The notes under the pieces were generated by a model. It did no database searches. It saw only the letters and a list, made by a program, of their open reading frames with translations, and was not told the origin of the DNA. From NCBI GenBank assembly GCA_905339235.1, contig CAJPFG010000031.1:62001-126000 (forward strand): DNA of 64,000 nt, in the 5' to 3' direction. Within the stretch, counting starts at the first letter, position 1. Each line of letters starts with the position of its first letter. Both the position numbers and the translations under genes were made by a program. Origin of the DNA: Phycisphaerales bacterium (GTDB lineage Bacteria > Planctomycetota > Phycisphaerae > Phycisphaerales > UBA1924). Positions 27,291 through 37,695 of the stretch are shown here, piece by piece.

Positions 27291-28148
27291 GTGCGCGGGC
27301 TGTTCTGGCCGGGTGTTGTCACGGGCCTGGCCATTGCCGCCCTCTGCTCATTGCTGTCCGTGCTCGTGGTGCTCAAGCGTCTGGCGTTCATCGGGCAGGG
27401 CATCAGTCACGCGGCGTTCGGCGGGGTTGGCATCGCGGCCGCGGCGGGGCTTGTCGTGGGAGCAGGTCTTACCCCGCGGCTGCTGGGGGTGGAGATCGGG
27501 CCGCAATCCGCGATCGGCGTGACGTTCGGGATCGTGTTTTTGTTCTGCCTGGCAAGCGCCCTGCTCATCGGCTGGCTCTCCGAGCGCGGGCAGACCGAAG
27601 CGGATACGGCGATCGGCATCGTGCTAGTCGGCGCCATGGCGGTGGGCGCGATTCTGCTTCACAGTTCTCAGACGGGCGTGTCGTGGGAGACGTTCCTGTT
27701 CGGATCGATCATGGGAGTGGAGTGGATCGACGCGGGTATCGGCTGGGGTGTGGCGCTGGTAACGCTGCTGACGCTGTGGCTGTTCCGCCGTCCGCTGCTA
27801 TTCTGGGCGTTCGACCCGGCGGTCGCGCGGGCCATGGGTGTCCACGAGCGGACGATGAACTTCCTGCTGATGACCCTGCTCGCGCTGGCGACGGTGACGG
27901 CGATGAAACTCGCGGGCGTGGTGCTGGCGACGGCCATGCTCGTGCTACCCGGGGCGATCTCGCTGCGGCTGAGCGTCCGCTCGGGCGTGGTGATCGCGCT
28001 GGCCGTGGCCGGAGCGCTGGTGGGCGTGATCGGCGGATTGGTGGTCAGTTTCGAGTTCGACTGGCCGACGGGTCCGTCGATCGTGTGCGTTCTGGCCCTG
28101 CTGTTCGCGGGCGCGAAGGCCGCGGAAGCGATGCGGCATCGTGCGTGA
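27291..28148 (+). CDS. znuB: Zinc/manganese ABC transporter permease
   Basis: Predicted 285 residues with eight or nine hydrophobic helices. Family signatures: LKRLAFIGQGISHAAFGGVGIA near the N-terminus and LKLAGVVLATAMLVLPGAISLRL in parts near residue 205-225. It forms the channel of the importer with ZnuC. The start is uncertain. GTG 27291 begins just before helix 1, but the same frame runs upstream through NTWHYLTDPSV to a CTG at 27258 that overlaps the znuC stop as CTGA. This looks like a coupled start (normally ATGA) and would add 11 residues. I give the GTG as the conservative start. Confidence 0.85.
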   Translation: MRGLFWPGVVTGLAIAALCSLLSVLVVLKRLAFIGQGISHAAFGGVGIAAAAGLVVGAGLTPRLLGVEIGPQSAIGVTFGIVFLFCLASALLIGWLSERGQTEADTAIGIVLVGAMAVGAILLHSSQTGVSWETFLFGSIMGVEWIDAGIGWGVALVTLLTLWLFRRPLLFWAFDPAVARAMGVHERTMNFLLMTLLALATVTAMKLAGVVLATAMLVLPGAISLRLSVRSGVVIALAVAGALVGVIGGLVVSFEFDWPTGPSIVCVLALLFAGAKAAEAMRHRA

Positions 28149-28217
28149 TCGCGGCGTACGGTGTGCACAATGAACATGCGCGTCGCGGGACCCGCGGCGC
28201 CAGATTGCGGGTGAACC

Positions 28218-28409
28218 ATGAAAGCCGAGACGATCCTGGCGGAACTGAACAGGCTGCGAAAGGACCTGAAGGAAGACCCATCAGACATCGAGTGGCTTAC
28301 GCTGTACCACGCCTTCTGCTTCATTTCGTACAAGATGGGAGAGTTCCAGAAGTACGTGGAGGAGCAGGACGGCAAGGGCGCGTTCGATTCCTTCGAGGCC
28401 CAGGAATAG
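28218..28409 (+). CDS. Small acidic helical protein, unknown function
   Basis: Predicted 63 residues: MKAETILAELNRLRKDL then DPSDIEWLTLYHAFCFIS and KMGEFQKYVEEQDGKGAF. The sequence is helical and balanced in composition, unlike the shadow frames around it, so I take it as real. No family is recognised. It lies about 70 bases after znuB on the same strand, with no terminator between, so it may be the last gene of that operon. No clear Shine-Dalgarno sequence precedes the ATG. Confidence 0.62.
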   Translation: MKAETILAELNRLRKDLKEDPSDIEWLTLYHAFCFISYKMGEFQKYVEEQDGKGAFDSFEAQE

Positions 28410-28727
28410 GCGCGGGAATGGCGGGTTATCCACCGCGAACGCAGCCCGGACGGGTGAAAATCGCGTGCAGGAACTGTCGGATGTCGAAACCTTTTGTGTT
28501 GCGGGCTCGTAGGAATTAAACGATACTAATCCATCGCGGCAGCGAAGGACGGCCCGTCGGGCAAACCCCGACGGAATCCCGAGTTTACGCGACGACCGCT
28601 CGGACACCCTCGAATGGAATCCGGGTCGGGCGATGAGCCGCGGGCGACGGTTCGCGGAGTAGGAGTCCGGCGGCAGGGCGTCACCCTTGCGACGGCTGGA
28701 GCGGCTTCTACAAAAGGAGGTGATCCA

Positions 28728-28766
28728 GTGAACATGTCTGACTGTACGAGAGGGCTGCGTCGATAA
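28728..28766 (+). CDS. 12-codon ORF behind an extended Shine-Dalgarno sequence
   Basis: GTG 28728 (or ATG 28734) to TAA 28764-28766 encodes MNMSDCTRGLRR. AAGGAGGTGATCC, about the longest possible pairing with the 16S rRNA 3' end, ends a few bases before it, at a distance suited to initiation. The last codons overlap the 5' strand of the GGGCTGCG/CGCAGCCC stem, so a translating ribosome would open that stem. Three of the last six residues are Arg. Whether it is translated cannot be told from sequence. Confidence 0.4.
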   Translation: MNMSDCTRGLRR

Positions 28767-28821
28767 GACGCACTCGACGGGGTTGCGTCCCGCAGCCCGC
28801 TACGGCTACGAAAGCGTAGAG

Positions 28822-28856
28822 CCGGCCCACCCCGCAGGGTGGGCCGGTTTTCTTTT
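28822..28856 (+). terminator. Rho-independent terminator
   Basis: CCGGCCCACCC (28822-28832) pairs perfectly with GGGTGGGCCGG (28837-28847), 11 pairs with loop CGCA, followed by TTTTCTTTT (28848-28856). The T-tract lies only on the plus-strand side. It ends the plus-strand transcript before the convergent permease gene. Confidence 0.9.
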
Positions 28857-28877
28857 GAGACGAGCGCTCCGAGACAT

Positions 28878-30161
28878 TCAGTCGTGGCGGAGTGCGACGA
28901 TGGGGTCCGCGGCCGCGGCGCGGCGCGCGGGGTACAGCCCGAACACCAATCCGGTCGCGGTCGCGACGGCGAAAGAAAGCAGAATCGACCACAGCGTGAG
29001 GGCGGTGGGCATGGAGGGAACGGCCCAGCCGACGAGGAGGCTGCCGCCGATACCAACTCCCACGCCGATCAGGCCGCCGATGGCCGAGAGCACGCCGGTT
29101 TCGACCAGGAACTGCCAGAGGATGTGCTTGCGCGTCGCGCCCAGTGCCCGGCGGATGCCGATCTCGCGGATGCGTTCCGTGACGCTGGCGAGCATGATGT
29201 TCATGATGCCGATGCCGCCGACCAGCAGCGAAATGGCCGCGATCGCGCCGAAGATCAGGTTGTACGTCAGCGCCGTTTTCCGGGCGTTTTCCAGGAGTTC
29301 GTAGGGCACGATCAGCGTCACGTCGGGGAGGCCCGGCTTGCGGCTCTTCATGAGCAGCCGGAGGCGCTCGGCGTCGACGATCACGCGATCCCGGTCCTTC
29401 ACGGCGACGTACACCTCGCTGACCTCGGTGGCGTTGGCCTGCATCGACCCGGAACTCCCGCGGATGACCAGGTCTCCGAACATCTCGCGTGCGGCGGACA
29501 TGGGCACGTGCACGTCGAGATTGAGATCTCGCCCGATAAGCGCGGCCCCCGCCCCGCCGGCGAGGCCGATGGGTTCGAGCACCCCCACCACCGTAAACGG
29601 CTTGGTATCCACGCGGAGGGTCTGCCCGACGGGGTCTTCGAGGGGGAAGAACATCTTCGCGATTTCGGCGCCGATCACGCACACCGCCGCCCGCTCCTCC
29701 ATGTCCGATTCCGTCAGGTACCGGCCTTGAACAACCCTCAGGTTGGCAACGCTCTTCAGGGCGGGAGTCGTTCCGAAGGCCTGGCTGGTCCGTCGGGCTC
29801 CGTCGCGGATGATCTGGCCGCCGATCTCCTTCAGGGGGACGATCGCCTCGGCGTCCGGAAAGTTCGCCTCGATCACCGCGTAGTCCGCCCGCGTGACGCC
29901 GTACCGGCTTACAAAACTTCGCTGCTGGCCGCTCTGCTGGTTCTGCGTTTCCGGGGGCTTCTGCGAGCGGACGATGATGTTCTTGGCGCCGAGGCGCTCG
30001 ATCTGCGCGAGAGCCTGACGCTTGCTCCCTTCTCCCAGACTGCTCATCACGATCACCGCCAGCACGCCAAAGATGATGCCCAGGGCGGTCAGGATCGACC
30101 GCAGCAGGTGCAGGCGGAGATTCGAGAGCCCCAGCCGGATGATTTCGAGAAGAAACGCCAT
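28878..30161 (-). CDS. MacB/FtsX-type ABC transporter permease
   Basis: Predicted 427 residues. One N-terminal membrane helix (LRSILTALGIIFGVLAVIVM) is followed by a periplasmic MacB_PCD-like domain (~45-285) and three C-terminal helices with the FtsX-type core: GGIGIMNIMLASVTERIREIGIRRALGAT in overlapping parts, and GLYPARRAAAADPIVALR at the end. These proteins act with an ATPase in export of lipoproteins, peptides or macrolides, or as mechanotransmitters. No ATP-binding partner lies next to it, so the partner is elsewhere. TTG 30191 is in frame, but ATG 30161 starts the typical cytoplasmic helix (FLLEIIRLGLSNLRLH). Confidence 0.87.
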   Translation of the reverse strand: MAFLLEIIRLGLSNLRLHLLRSILTALGIIFGVLAVIVMSSLGEGSKRQALAQIERLGAKNIIVRSQKPPETQNQQSGQQRSFVSRYGVTRADYAVIEANFPDAEAIVPLKEIGGQIIRDGARRTSQAFGTTPALKSVANLRVVQGRYLTESDMEERAAVCVIGAEIAKMFFPLEDPVGQTLRVDTKPFTVVGVLEPIGLAGGAGAALIGRDLNLDVHVPMSAAREMFGDLVIRGSSGSMQANATEVSEVYVAVKDRDRVIVDAERLRLLMKSRKPGLPDVTLIVPYELLENARKTALTYNLIFGAIAAISLLVGGIGIMNIMLASVTERIREIGIRRALGATRKHILWQFLVETGVLSAIGGLIGVGVGIGGSLLVGWAVPSMPTALTLWSILLSFAVATATGLVFGLYPARRAAAADPIVALRHD

Positions 30162-30279
30162 GACTTCACTGAAACTGCGCGAGTCGTTCAAACGGATCGA
30201 TCTAACGTTGGCACGGAACTCCCGTGCGGCATGCTACGCCCGATAGAGAGGGGCCGCGCGTCGGGTTCCGTCGTAAGGA

Positions 30280-30627
30280 ATGGCTGCAAAACCGCCGATG
30301 ACGACTCCCATGGACCAGCCTCGCACACCCCGAGCCCCGGCCCGTCCGGCCGTCCGCGTTCTCGCGGAAGCCGAGGCCGCGCAGGGATGGTCGTACGAGG
30401 TCGTCGTTCACTGGCCCGACGGGGTGGAATCCTCGCACTCGGTAAGCCTGGGCTGGCGCGACCATGATTACTGGTCGGGCGGGGCGTCGGCCCCTTCCCG
30501 CGTTATCCAGTGCGTCATCGAATACGTGCTGCTGCATTGGGAAGGCGGGCTGCCGGTGCGCTTCGACGCGGCACGGGCCCGGCGCTGGCTGCCACGCATC
30601 GACGAGGAACTGCGCGAAACTCTCTGA
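30280..30627 (+). CDS. Hypothetical protein, unknown function
   Basis: Predicted 115 residues. The first ~25 residues are Pro/Arg-rich and may be disordered or not translated (Met codons at 30298 and 30310 are alternatives). The rest is a compact alpha-beta sequence: WSYEVVVHWPDGVESSHSVSL, then WRDHDYWSGG, then a helix (SRVIQCVIEYVLLH) and RWLPRIDEEL. Composition and hydrophobic spacing look like a folded protein. I know no family for it. It diverges from the permease gene and converges with a membrane protein gene. Confidence 0.6.
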   Translation: MAAKPPMTTPMDQPRTPRAPARPAVRVLAEAEAAQGWSYEVVVHWPDGVESSHSVSLGWRDHDYWSGGASAPSRVIQCVIEYVLLHWEGGLPVRFDAARARRWLPRIDEELRETL

Positions 30628-30668
30628 CAATCCGCCGGCGCGAGTTTTCTCGCGCCGACGGTGGGGCG

Positions 30669-31259
30669 TCAACCACCGATCGCGGGGATCTTGGCCGCGG
30701 CGTCGGGCCAGAGCCATCCGAACGTGCCCGCCGTCAGGACCGAGTAGATCGCGCCGTCGATCAGGCGTCCGGGCAACTGCGACCAGGGCAGGGCGTGCCA
30801 GGTGGAGAGCGGGATCGCGTACCCCGCGTACCCGAGGAACGCCGCCGCGCCCGCGACGCGGAAGATGGTCAGGTAGTTTGCCCCGTTGGGGAGCCCGGCG
30901 TTGTGCGCCACGTAGGCGACGAAGAGGCTGATCAGCAGCAGGTTGACGAACCACATAGCAAGACTCCGCCCGAAGTTCGGGGGTTCGCCCATGACCGTCA
31001 GCATCGCCCAGGGGCCCTGCTTCATCTTCGCGGCGGTTTCCGCGTTCTTGTCCTTGGCGCCTTTGCACCACGGCACGAAGTAAACCCCGGGGGCGAAGCC
31101 TCCGGCGCGGAGCATACCGAGGATCGTCTCCTCCTTGTCGCCCGGATCCTTGTAGTCGTGCTTGTGGAGTGGCGAAGCCATCCAGGTGATGGCGCTGGCG
31201 ACGAACACAATCACCGCGCTCACCACGATCGGCAGCCACAACGCTGTGAGAAAGTCCAT
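30669..31259 (-). CDS. Membrane protein, unknown function
   Basis: Predicted 196 residues. Hydrophobic segments at ~6-28 (LWLPIVVSAVIVFVASAI), ~95-115 (MWFVNLLLISLFVAYVAH), ~125-145 and ~165-185 suggest four membrane helices. Between the first two is a soluble part (DYKDPGDKEETILGMLRAGG) followed by GVYFVPWCKG and a lysine-rich stretch. I recognise only a planctomycete-style hypothetical. AGGAG lies 7 bases before ATG 31259, which settles the start against the longer open frame. It is 120 bases from the uvrA stop on the same strand. Confidence 0.68.
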   Translation of the reverse strand: MDFLTALWLPIVVSAVIVFVASAITWMASPLHKHDYKDPGDKEETILGMLRAGGFAPGVYFVPWCKGAKDKNAETAAKMKQGPWAMLTVMGEPPNFGRSLAMWFVNLLLISLFVAYVAHNAGLPNGANYLTIFRVAGAAAFLGYAGYAIPLSTWHALPWSQLPGRLIDGAIYSVLTAGTFGWLWPDAAAKIPAIGG

Positions 31260-31382
31260 GCCTGGTCTCCTGTGGGTTCGCGTCGGGCATTCATCCGGAC
31301 CCGGCGCGGACCGGCCTCGAACCGCCGGACCCCACGCCCGGCATTTCATCAGCATGACCGACCCGTGCCCGTTTGTCAAAGG

Positions 31383-34580
<3,198 letters not shown>

Positions 34581-34707
34581 GGTAGCGTGGAAGGTATCTG
34601 TTCGCTAACCACCAAACCCCGAATTCTGAAACCCTTTTAGACCCGTAATTCGGGCAACCAGACTTCCGGGGTTTTTGTAGACTCTCCGCGTAAAAGGAGA
34701 CAAACCC

Positions 34708-35121
34708 ATGAGCGCGACCAAGGCGATGGGCGGATTCGTTGCGGTTCTGGTAGTCGGCGGGCTGCTGGCTGCAAAGGTGTACTACCGCTACGAACGCGTA
34801 AAGCAGCGCGATCAGCGCCAGTTCGAACGGGAAACCACGCGTCCGCCGGAGTTCTTGGCGCATGCACACGAACTGATGGATCAGGCCCCCGACGCTAAGA
34901 CGATCGGGCCATGGCTGCACACGGCGGTGGAGGAAAACCACGACGCCGCGTTGGAGAAGGCGAACCTCAGTTCCACCGGCTACCGCGACGCGATCATTCA
35001 ACTCGTCTTCGACAAGGGCCAGCGGGAGGGTCGCGAGGACGTGATGCGGTCGATGGAGAAAGTGAAGACGTACGCGATACTCGCGGGTGAGGAGTGGTGG
35101 AAACTCAAGCGGAAACTCTGA
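34708..35121 (+). CDS. Small membrane-anchored protein, unknown function
   Basis: Predicted 137 residues. An N-terminal hydrophobic helix (GGFVAVLVVGGLLAAKVYY) anchors the protein. The remainder is charged and helical (RYERVKQRDQRQFERETTR, ELMDQAPDAKTIGPWLHT, EDVMRSMEKVKTYAI) and ends EEWWKLKRKL. No family is recognised. AAAGGAG eight bases before the ATG and a TAGACT -10-like box (34678-34683) support the start. It is divergent from uvrA and converges with a 58-residue gene. Confidence 0.7.
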   Translation: MSATKAMGGFVAVLVVGGLLAAKVYYRYERVKQRDQRQFERETTRPPEFLAHAHELMDQAPDAKTIGPWLHTAVEENHDAALEKANLSSTGYRDAIIQLVFDKGQREGREDVMRSMEKVKTYAILAGEEWWKLKRKL

Positions 35122-35298
35122 TCAACGGCCGGTTTCGCCCTGCGGCGTGAGGCCCGAACCGGTGGGCTGCGGCTGGTTCTTTGCGGCCAGGGCTCGCATG
35201 TACCACAGGATGCCAAGGAGCGTGCACCCGATCGCGAGGCCGATCACGTAGTAGCCCAGGCGCTGTCTGAACCCCGGTGCGGGTCGAAAATCGGTCAT
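35122..35298 (-). CDS. 58-residue single-pass membrane protein
   Basis: A complete small frame, ATG 35298 to TGA 35122. It reads MTDFRPAPGFRQRLGYYVIG, then a hydrophobic core LAIGCTLLGILWYM, then RALAAKNQPQPTGSG and ends GETGR. One membrane helix (~16-34) with basic residues just before it and a hydrophilic tail is a sensible small protein. It begins 53 bases after the uvrB stop on the same strand, so it is probably the downstream gene of a uvrB operon. Its stop abuts the stop of the convergent gene. Function unknown. Confidence 0.62.
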   Translation of the reverse strand: MTDFRPAPGFRQRLGYYVIGLAIGCTLLGILWYMRALAAKNQPQPTGSGLTPQGETGR

Positions 35299-35351
35299 GG
35301 CCTGAGTTTACGCTGTATCGTCGCGCTCGATGCGAGTTCCGCGGCCGCGAT

Positions 35352-37622
35352 CTATCGACCGCGGCGCCTGCCGCTTCGGGCGCCCGGAGTTCCGGGGGCC
35401 TTTGCGCCCTCGGCGCGGCGGCCGCGTTTGGATGGCTCCTCGAAGTCAGAGCGTCGCGCCCGCGTGGGCAGGCCGCTGCGTTCGAGTTCGCCGCGGCGCT
35501 GCTTGAGGCGTCCGATCTGGTCCCGCAAGGCCGCGGCCTTTTCGAACTCGAGGCTTTGTGCCGCTTTGACCATCTCCTCCTGAATAGTCTTGAGGAGTTC
35601 GTCGATTTCGAACTCGGGCTCGCGGCTTTCGACGGCCAGGCGCGCGGTCTTCCTGGCCAGGAGTTCGGCTTCGAGCCCGCGGCGGACGGCCTTGACGATG
35701 GTCTGCGGGGTGATGCCGTGCTCGGCGTTGTAGGCCCGCTGCTTGGCGCGCCGGCGCTCGGTCTCATCAAGGGCCGCGGTCATGGCCGCGGTCATGGTGT
35801 CGGCGTACATGACCACGCGTCCGTTCACGTTGCGGGCGGCGCGGCCCATCAACTGGATGAGACTGGTGGGAGAGCGGAGGAAGCCCTCTTTGTCGGCGTC
35901 GAGGATCGCCACGAGCGATACTTCGGGCAGATCCAGGCCCTCTCGCAGGAGATTCACTCCCACGAGCACATCGAAGTTCCCCAGCCGCAGGTCCGTCAGG
36001 ATCTGCATGCGGTCGAGGGTCTCGATGTCGCTGTGCAGGTACCGCACGCGCAGGCCCTTTTCCGCGATGTATCCGGCGAGGTCCTCGCAAAGTCGCTTGG
36101 TGAGCGCCGTCACGAGGATGCGTTCTCCGGCGGCGACGCGCTGCTCGCACTGCACGAGAAGGTCTGGCACCTGGCCCTTGGTGGGCTTGACCTCCACTTC
36201 GGGATCGAGAAGCCCGGTGGGGCGGATCACCTGCTCCGCGACGACCCCTCCGCACTTTCCCAGTTCGTACGATCCGGGCGTGGCGCTCACGAACAGCATC
36301 CGCGGCACAACGCTCTCGAACTCCTCGAACCGCAGCGGGCGATTGTCCATGGCGCTGGGCAGGCGGAAGCCGTGCTCGACAAGGACCTCCTTGCGAGCGC
36401 GATCGCCGTTGAACATCGCCCGCACCTGCGGCATGGTGACGTGGCTTTCATCGATGATCAGCAGCCAATCGTGGAGGTTGGGACGGGCGATGGTCTCGGC
36501 CGCGGGTCGATCCGTGTCGGTGGAGCGGTAGCCCCTGACCCCGCCCTCGGCGGGTGATGGGGGAACGAAGTGAGGAAGCGCGCTCGCCGGCTGGTCGCCG
36601 GGCCGGGCCGGCGCGCCGCCGGCGGGGGGCGCGAAGTCGAAGTAGTCCAGGAGCGTGTAGGGCCGCTCCCCGGGCATGCGGCCGTCCATGAAGCGGGAAT
36701 AGTTCTCGATTCCGGGGCACGTTCCTGTCTCTTCGAGCAGTTCCAGATCGAACTTGGTGCGGCTGAGCAGGCGCTGGGCCTCAAGGAGTTTTCCCTGCGA
36801 TCGGAACCAGAGCACGCGCTCGTCGAGTTCCTGGCGGATCGCGATCAGTGCCGACTGCAACTGCTCTTCGGGCATCACGTAGTGCACGGCCGGGAACAGG
36901 AAGAACTGTCGCTCCTCGGCCAGCACTTCGCCGCTGGTGGGGTTGATCAGGTCCACGCGATCAATCTCGTCGCCGAAAAGATCCACGTGCACGGCGTACT
37001 TCTCATACGCGGGCCAGATGTCGATGGCGTCGCCGCGGACCCGGTACTGGCCTCGCTTCCATTCCATGTCGGTGCGCTGATACTGCATGGCGTTGAGGGC
37101 GAGGAGGAACGCGCGTCGCTCGATGCGGGAGCCCTTGGTGATAGTCAGCACGCGCTGCCCGTAGGCCAGGGGCGAACCCAGCCCGAAGATGCACGACACG
37201 CTGGAAACGACCACGGTATCCCGCCGCGCGAGGATGTTGCTCGTGGCCTGCAGGCGCAACTGGTCGAGGTCGTCGTTCCGCGAGGAGTCCTTCTCGATGT
37301 AGATGTCGCGTTGGGGGATGTACGCCTCGGGCTGGTAGTAGTCGTAGTACGACACGAAGTAGTTCACGCTGTTCCGCGGCAAGAACTCCCGGAGTTCCTC
37401 GAACAACTGGGCGGCCAGCGTCTTGTTGTGACTCAGGATCAGCGTCGGCTTCTGCAGCCGGGCGATAACGTGCGCCATCGTGAAGGTCTTGCCCGTGCCG
37501 GTGGCGCCGAGCAGGCACGTATGCGACTTCCCGCCGAGGATGTCACGCGAGAGCGCGTCGATCGCGGCGGGTTGATCGCCCGTGGGCTGGAACTCGGAAA
37601 CGACCTGGAAGGCCGGGGCCAT
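35352..37622 (-). CDS. uvrB: Excinuclease ABC subunit UvrB
   Basis: Predicted 756 residues; DNA helicase-like subunit that receives damage from UvrA and recruits UvrC. Walker A GATGTGKTF (39-47), beta-hairpin SYYDYYQPEAYIPQRDIYIE in parts, IDESHVTMPQ, helicase motifs VGVNLLREGLDLPEV and QLMGRAARN, and a C-terminal UVR domain (IQEEMVKAAQSLEFEKAA). Usual length is ~670. The excess is a ~45-residue Pro/Gly-rich insert (~328-375) between LLDYF and LLIIDES, and a basic C-terminal tail. The frame is open to an ATG at 37697, but ATG 37622 matches the family start and has TACCAT (37634-37629) 6 bases before it. Confidence 0.95.
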   Translation of the reverse strand: MAPAFQVVSEFQPTGDQPAAIDALSRDILGGKSHTCLLGATGTGKTFTMAHVIARLQKPTLILSHNKTLAAQLFEELREFLPRNSVNYFVSYYDYYQPEAYIPQRDIYIEKDSSRNDDLDQLRLQATSNILARRDTVVVSSVSCIFGLGSPLAYGQRVLTITKGSRIERRAFLLALNAMQYQRTDMEWKRGQYRVRGDAIDIWPAYEKYAVHVDLFGDEIDRVDLINPTSGEVLAEERQFFLFPAVHYVMPEEQLQSALIAIRQELDERVLWFRSQGKLLEAQRLLSRTKFDLELLEETGTCPGIENYSRFMDGRMPGERPYTLLDYFDFAPPAGGAPARPGDQPASALPHFVPPSPAEGGVRGYRSTDTDRPAAETIARPNLHDWLLIIDESHVTMPQVRAMFNGDRARKEVLVEHGFRLPSAMDNRPLRFEEFESVVPRMLFVSATPGSYELGKCGGVVAEQVIRPTGLLDPEVEVKPTKGQVPDLLVQCEQRVAAGERILVTALTKRLCEDLAGYIAEKGLRVRYLHSDIETLDRMQILTDLRLGNFDVLVGVNLLREGLDLPEVSLVAILDADKEGFLRSPTSLIQLMGRAARNVNGRVVMYADTMTAAMTAALDETERRRAKQRAYNAEHGITPQTIVKAVRRGLEAELLARKTARLAVESREPEFEIDELLKTIQEEMVKAAQSLEFEKAAALRDQIGRLKQRRGELERSGLPTRARRSDFEEPSKRGRRAEGAKAPGTPGARSGRRRGR

Positions 37623-37628
37623 GGGGGC

Positions 37629-37690
37629 ATGGTATGTGAGAGACGCGTGGGTCGAGAGGTGCGTCTTGGTCGTGGGGCGGGGATTAGCAT
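37629..37690. promoter_or_regulatory. Divergent uvrB/dinB promoter region
   Basis: Only 73 bases separate the uvrB start (37622) and the dinB start (37696). TACCAT (37634-37629, minus) and TAGCAT (37685-37690, plus) sit 6 and 5 bases before the respective start codons, which would give leaderless mRNAs from both sides. No canonical LexA box (CTGT-N8-ACAG or GAAC-N4-GTTC) is visible. Confidence 0.5.
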
Positions 37691-37695
37691 TCTCC

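Larger units (their letters stand above)
28521..28856 (+). ncRNA. Candidate structured intergenic transcript ending at a strong terminator
   Basis: No gene of normal size fits 28410-28877. An AT-rich patch with a GATACTAAT -10-like box (28521-28529) stands out of GC-rich DNA. Downstream are: a perfect hairpin CCGTCGGG (28554-28561) / CCCGACGG (28567-28574); the 16-mer complementary to the 16S rRNA 3' end (28713-28728); a two-stem element, GGGCTGCG (28752-28759) with CGCAGCCC (28791-28798) enclosing GACGCA (28767-28772) with TGCGTC (28784-28789); a hairpin CTACG (28806-28810) / CGTAG (28815-28819); and the terminator. The 5' end is inferred. It could instead be an operon trailer with a short ORF. 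No known RNA family was recognised. Confidence 0.5.

Noticed and set aside
28413-28440. TTATCCACC near 28427, one base from a DnaA box; possible origin of replication
   Set aside because: Only one imperfect box, no AT-rich unwinding region, no dnaA, dnaN or partition genes nearby.
28440-28740. A 16S rRNA gene on the minus strand, suggested by the 3'-end match
   Set aside because: Sequence that should precede the 3' end in 16S (conserved helix 45 and the 1492 region) is absent; only about 16 bases match.
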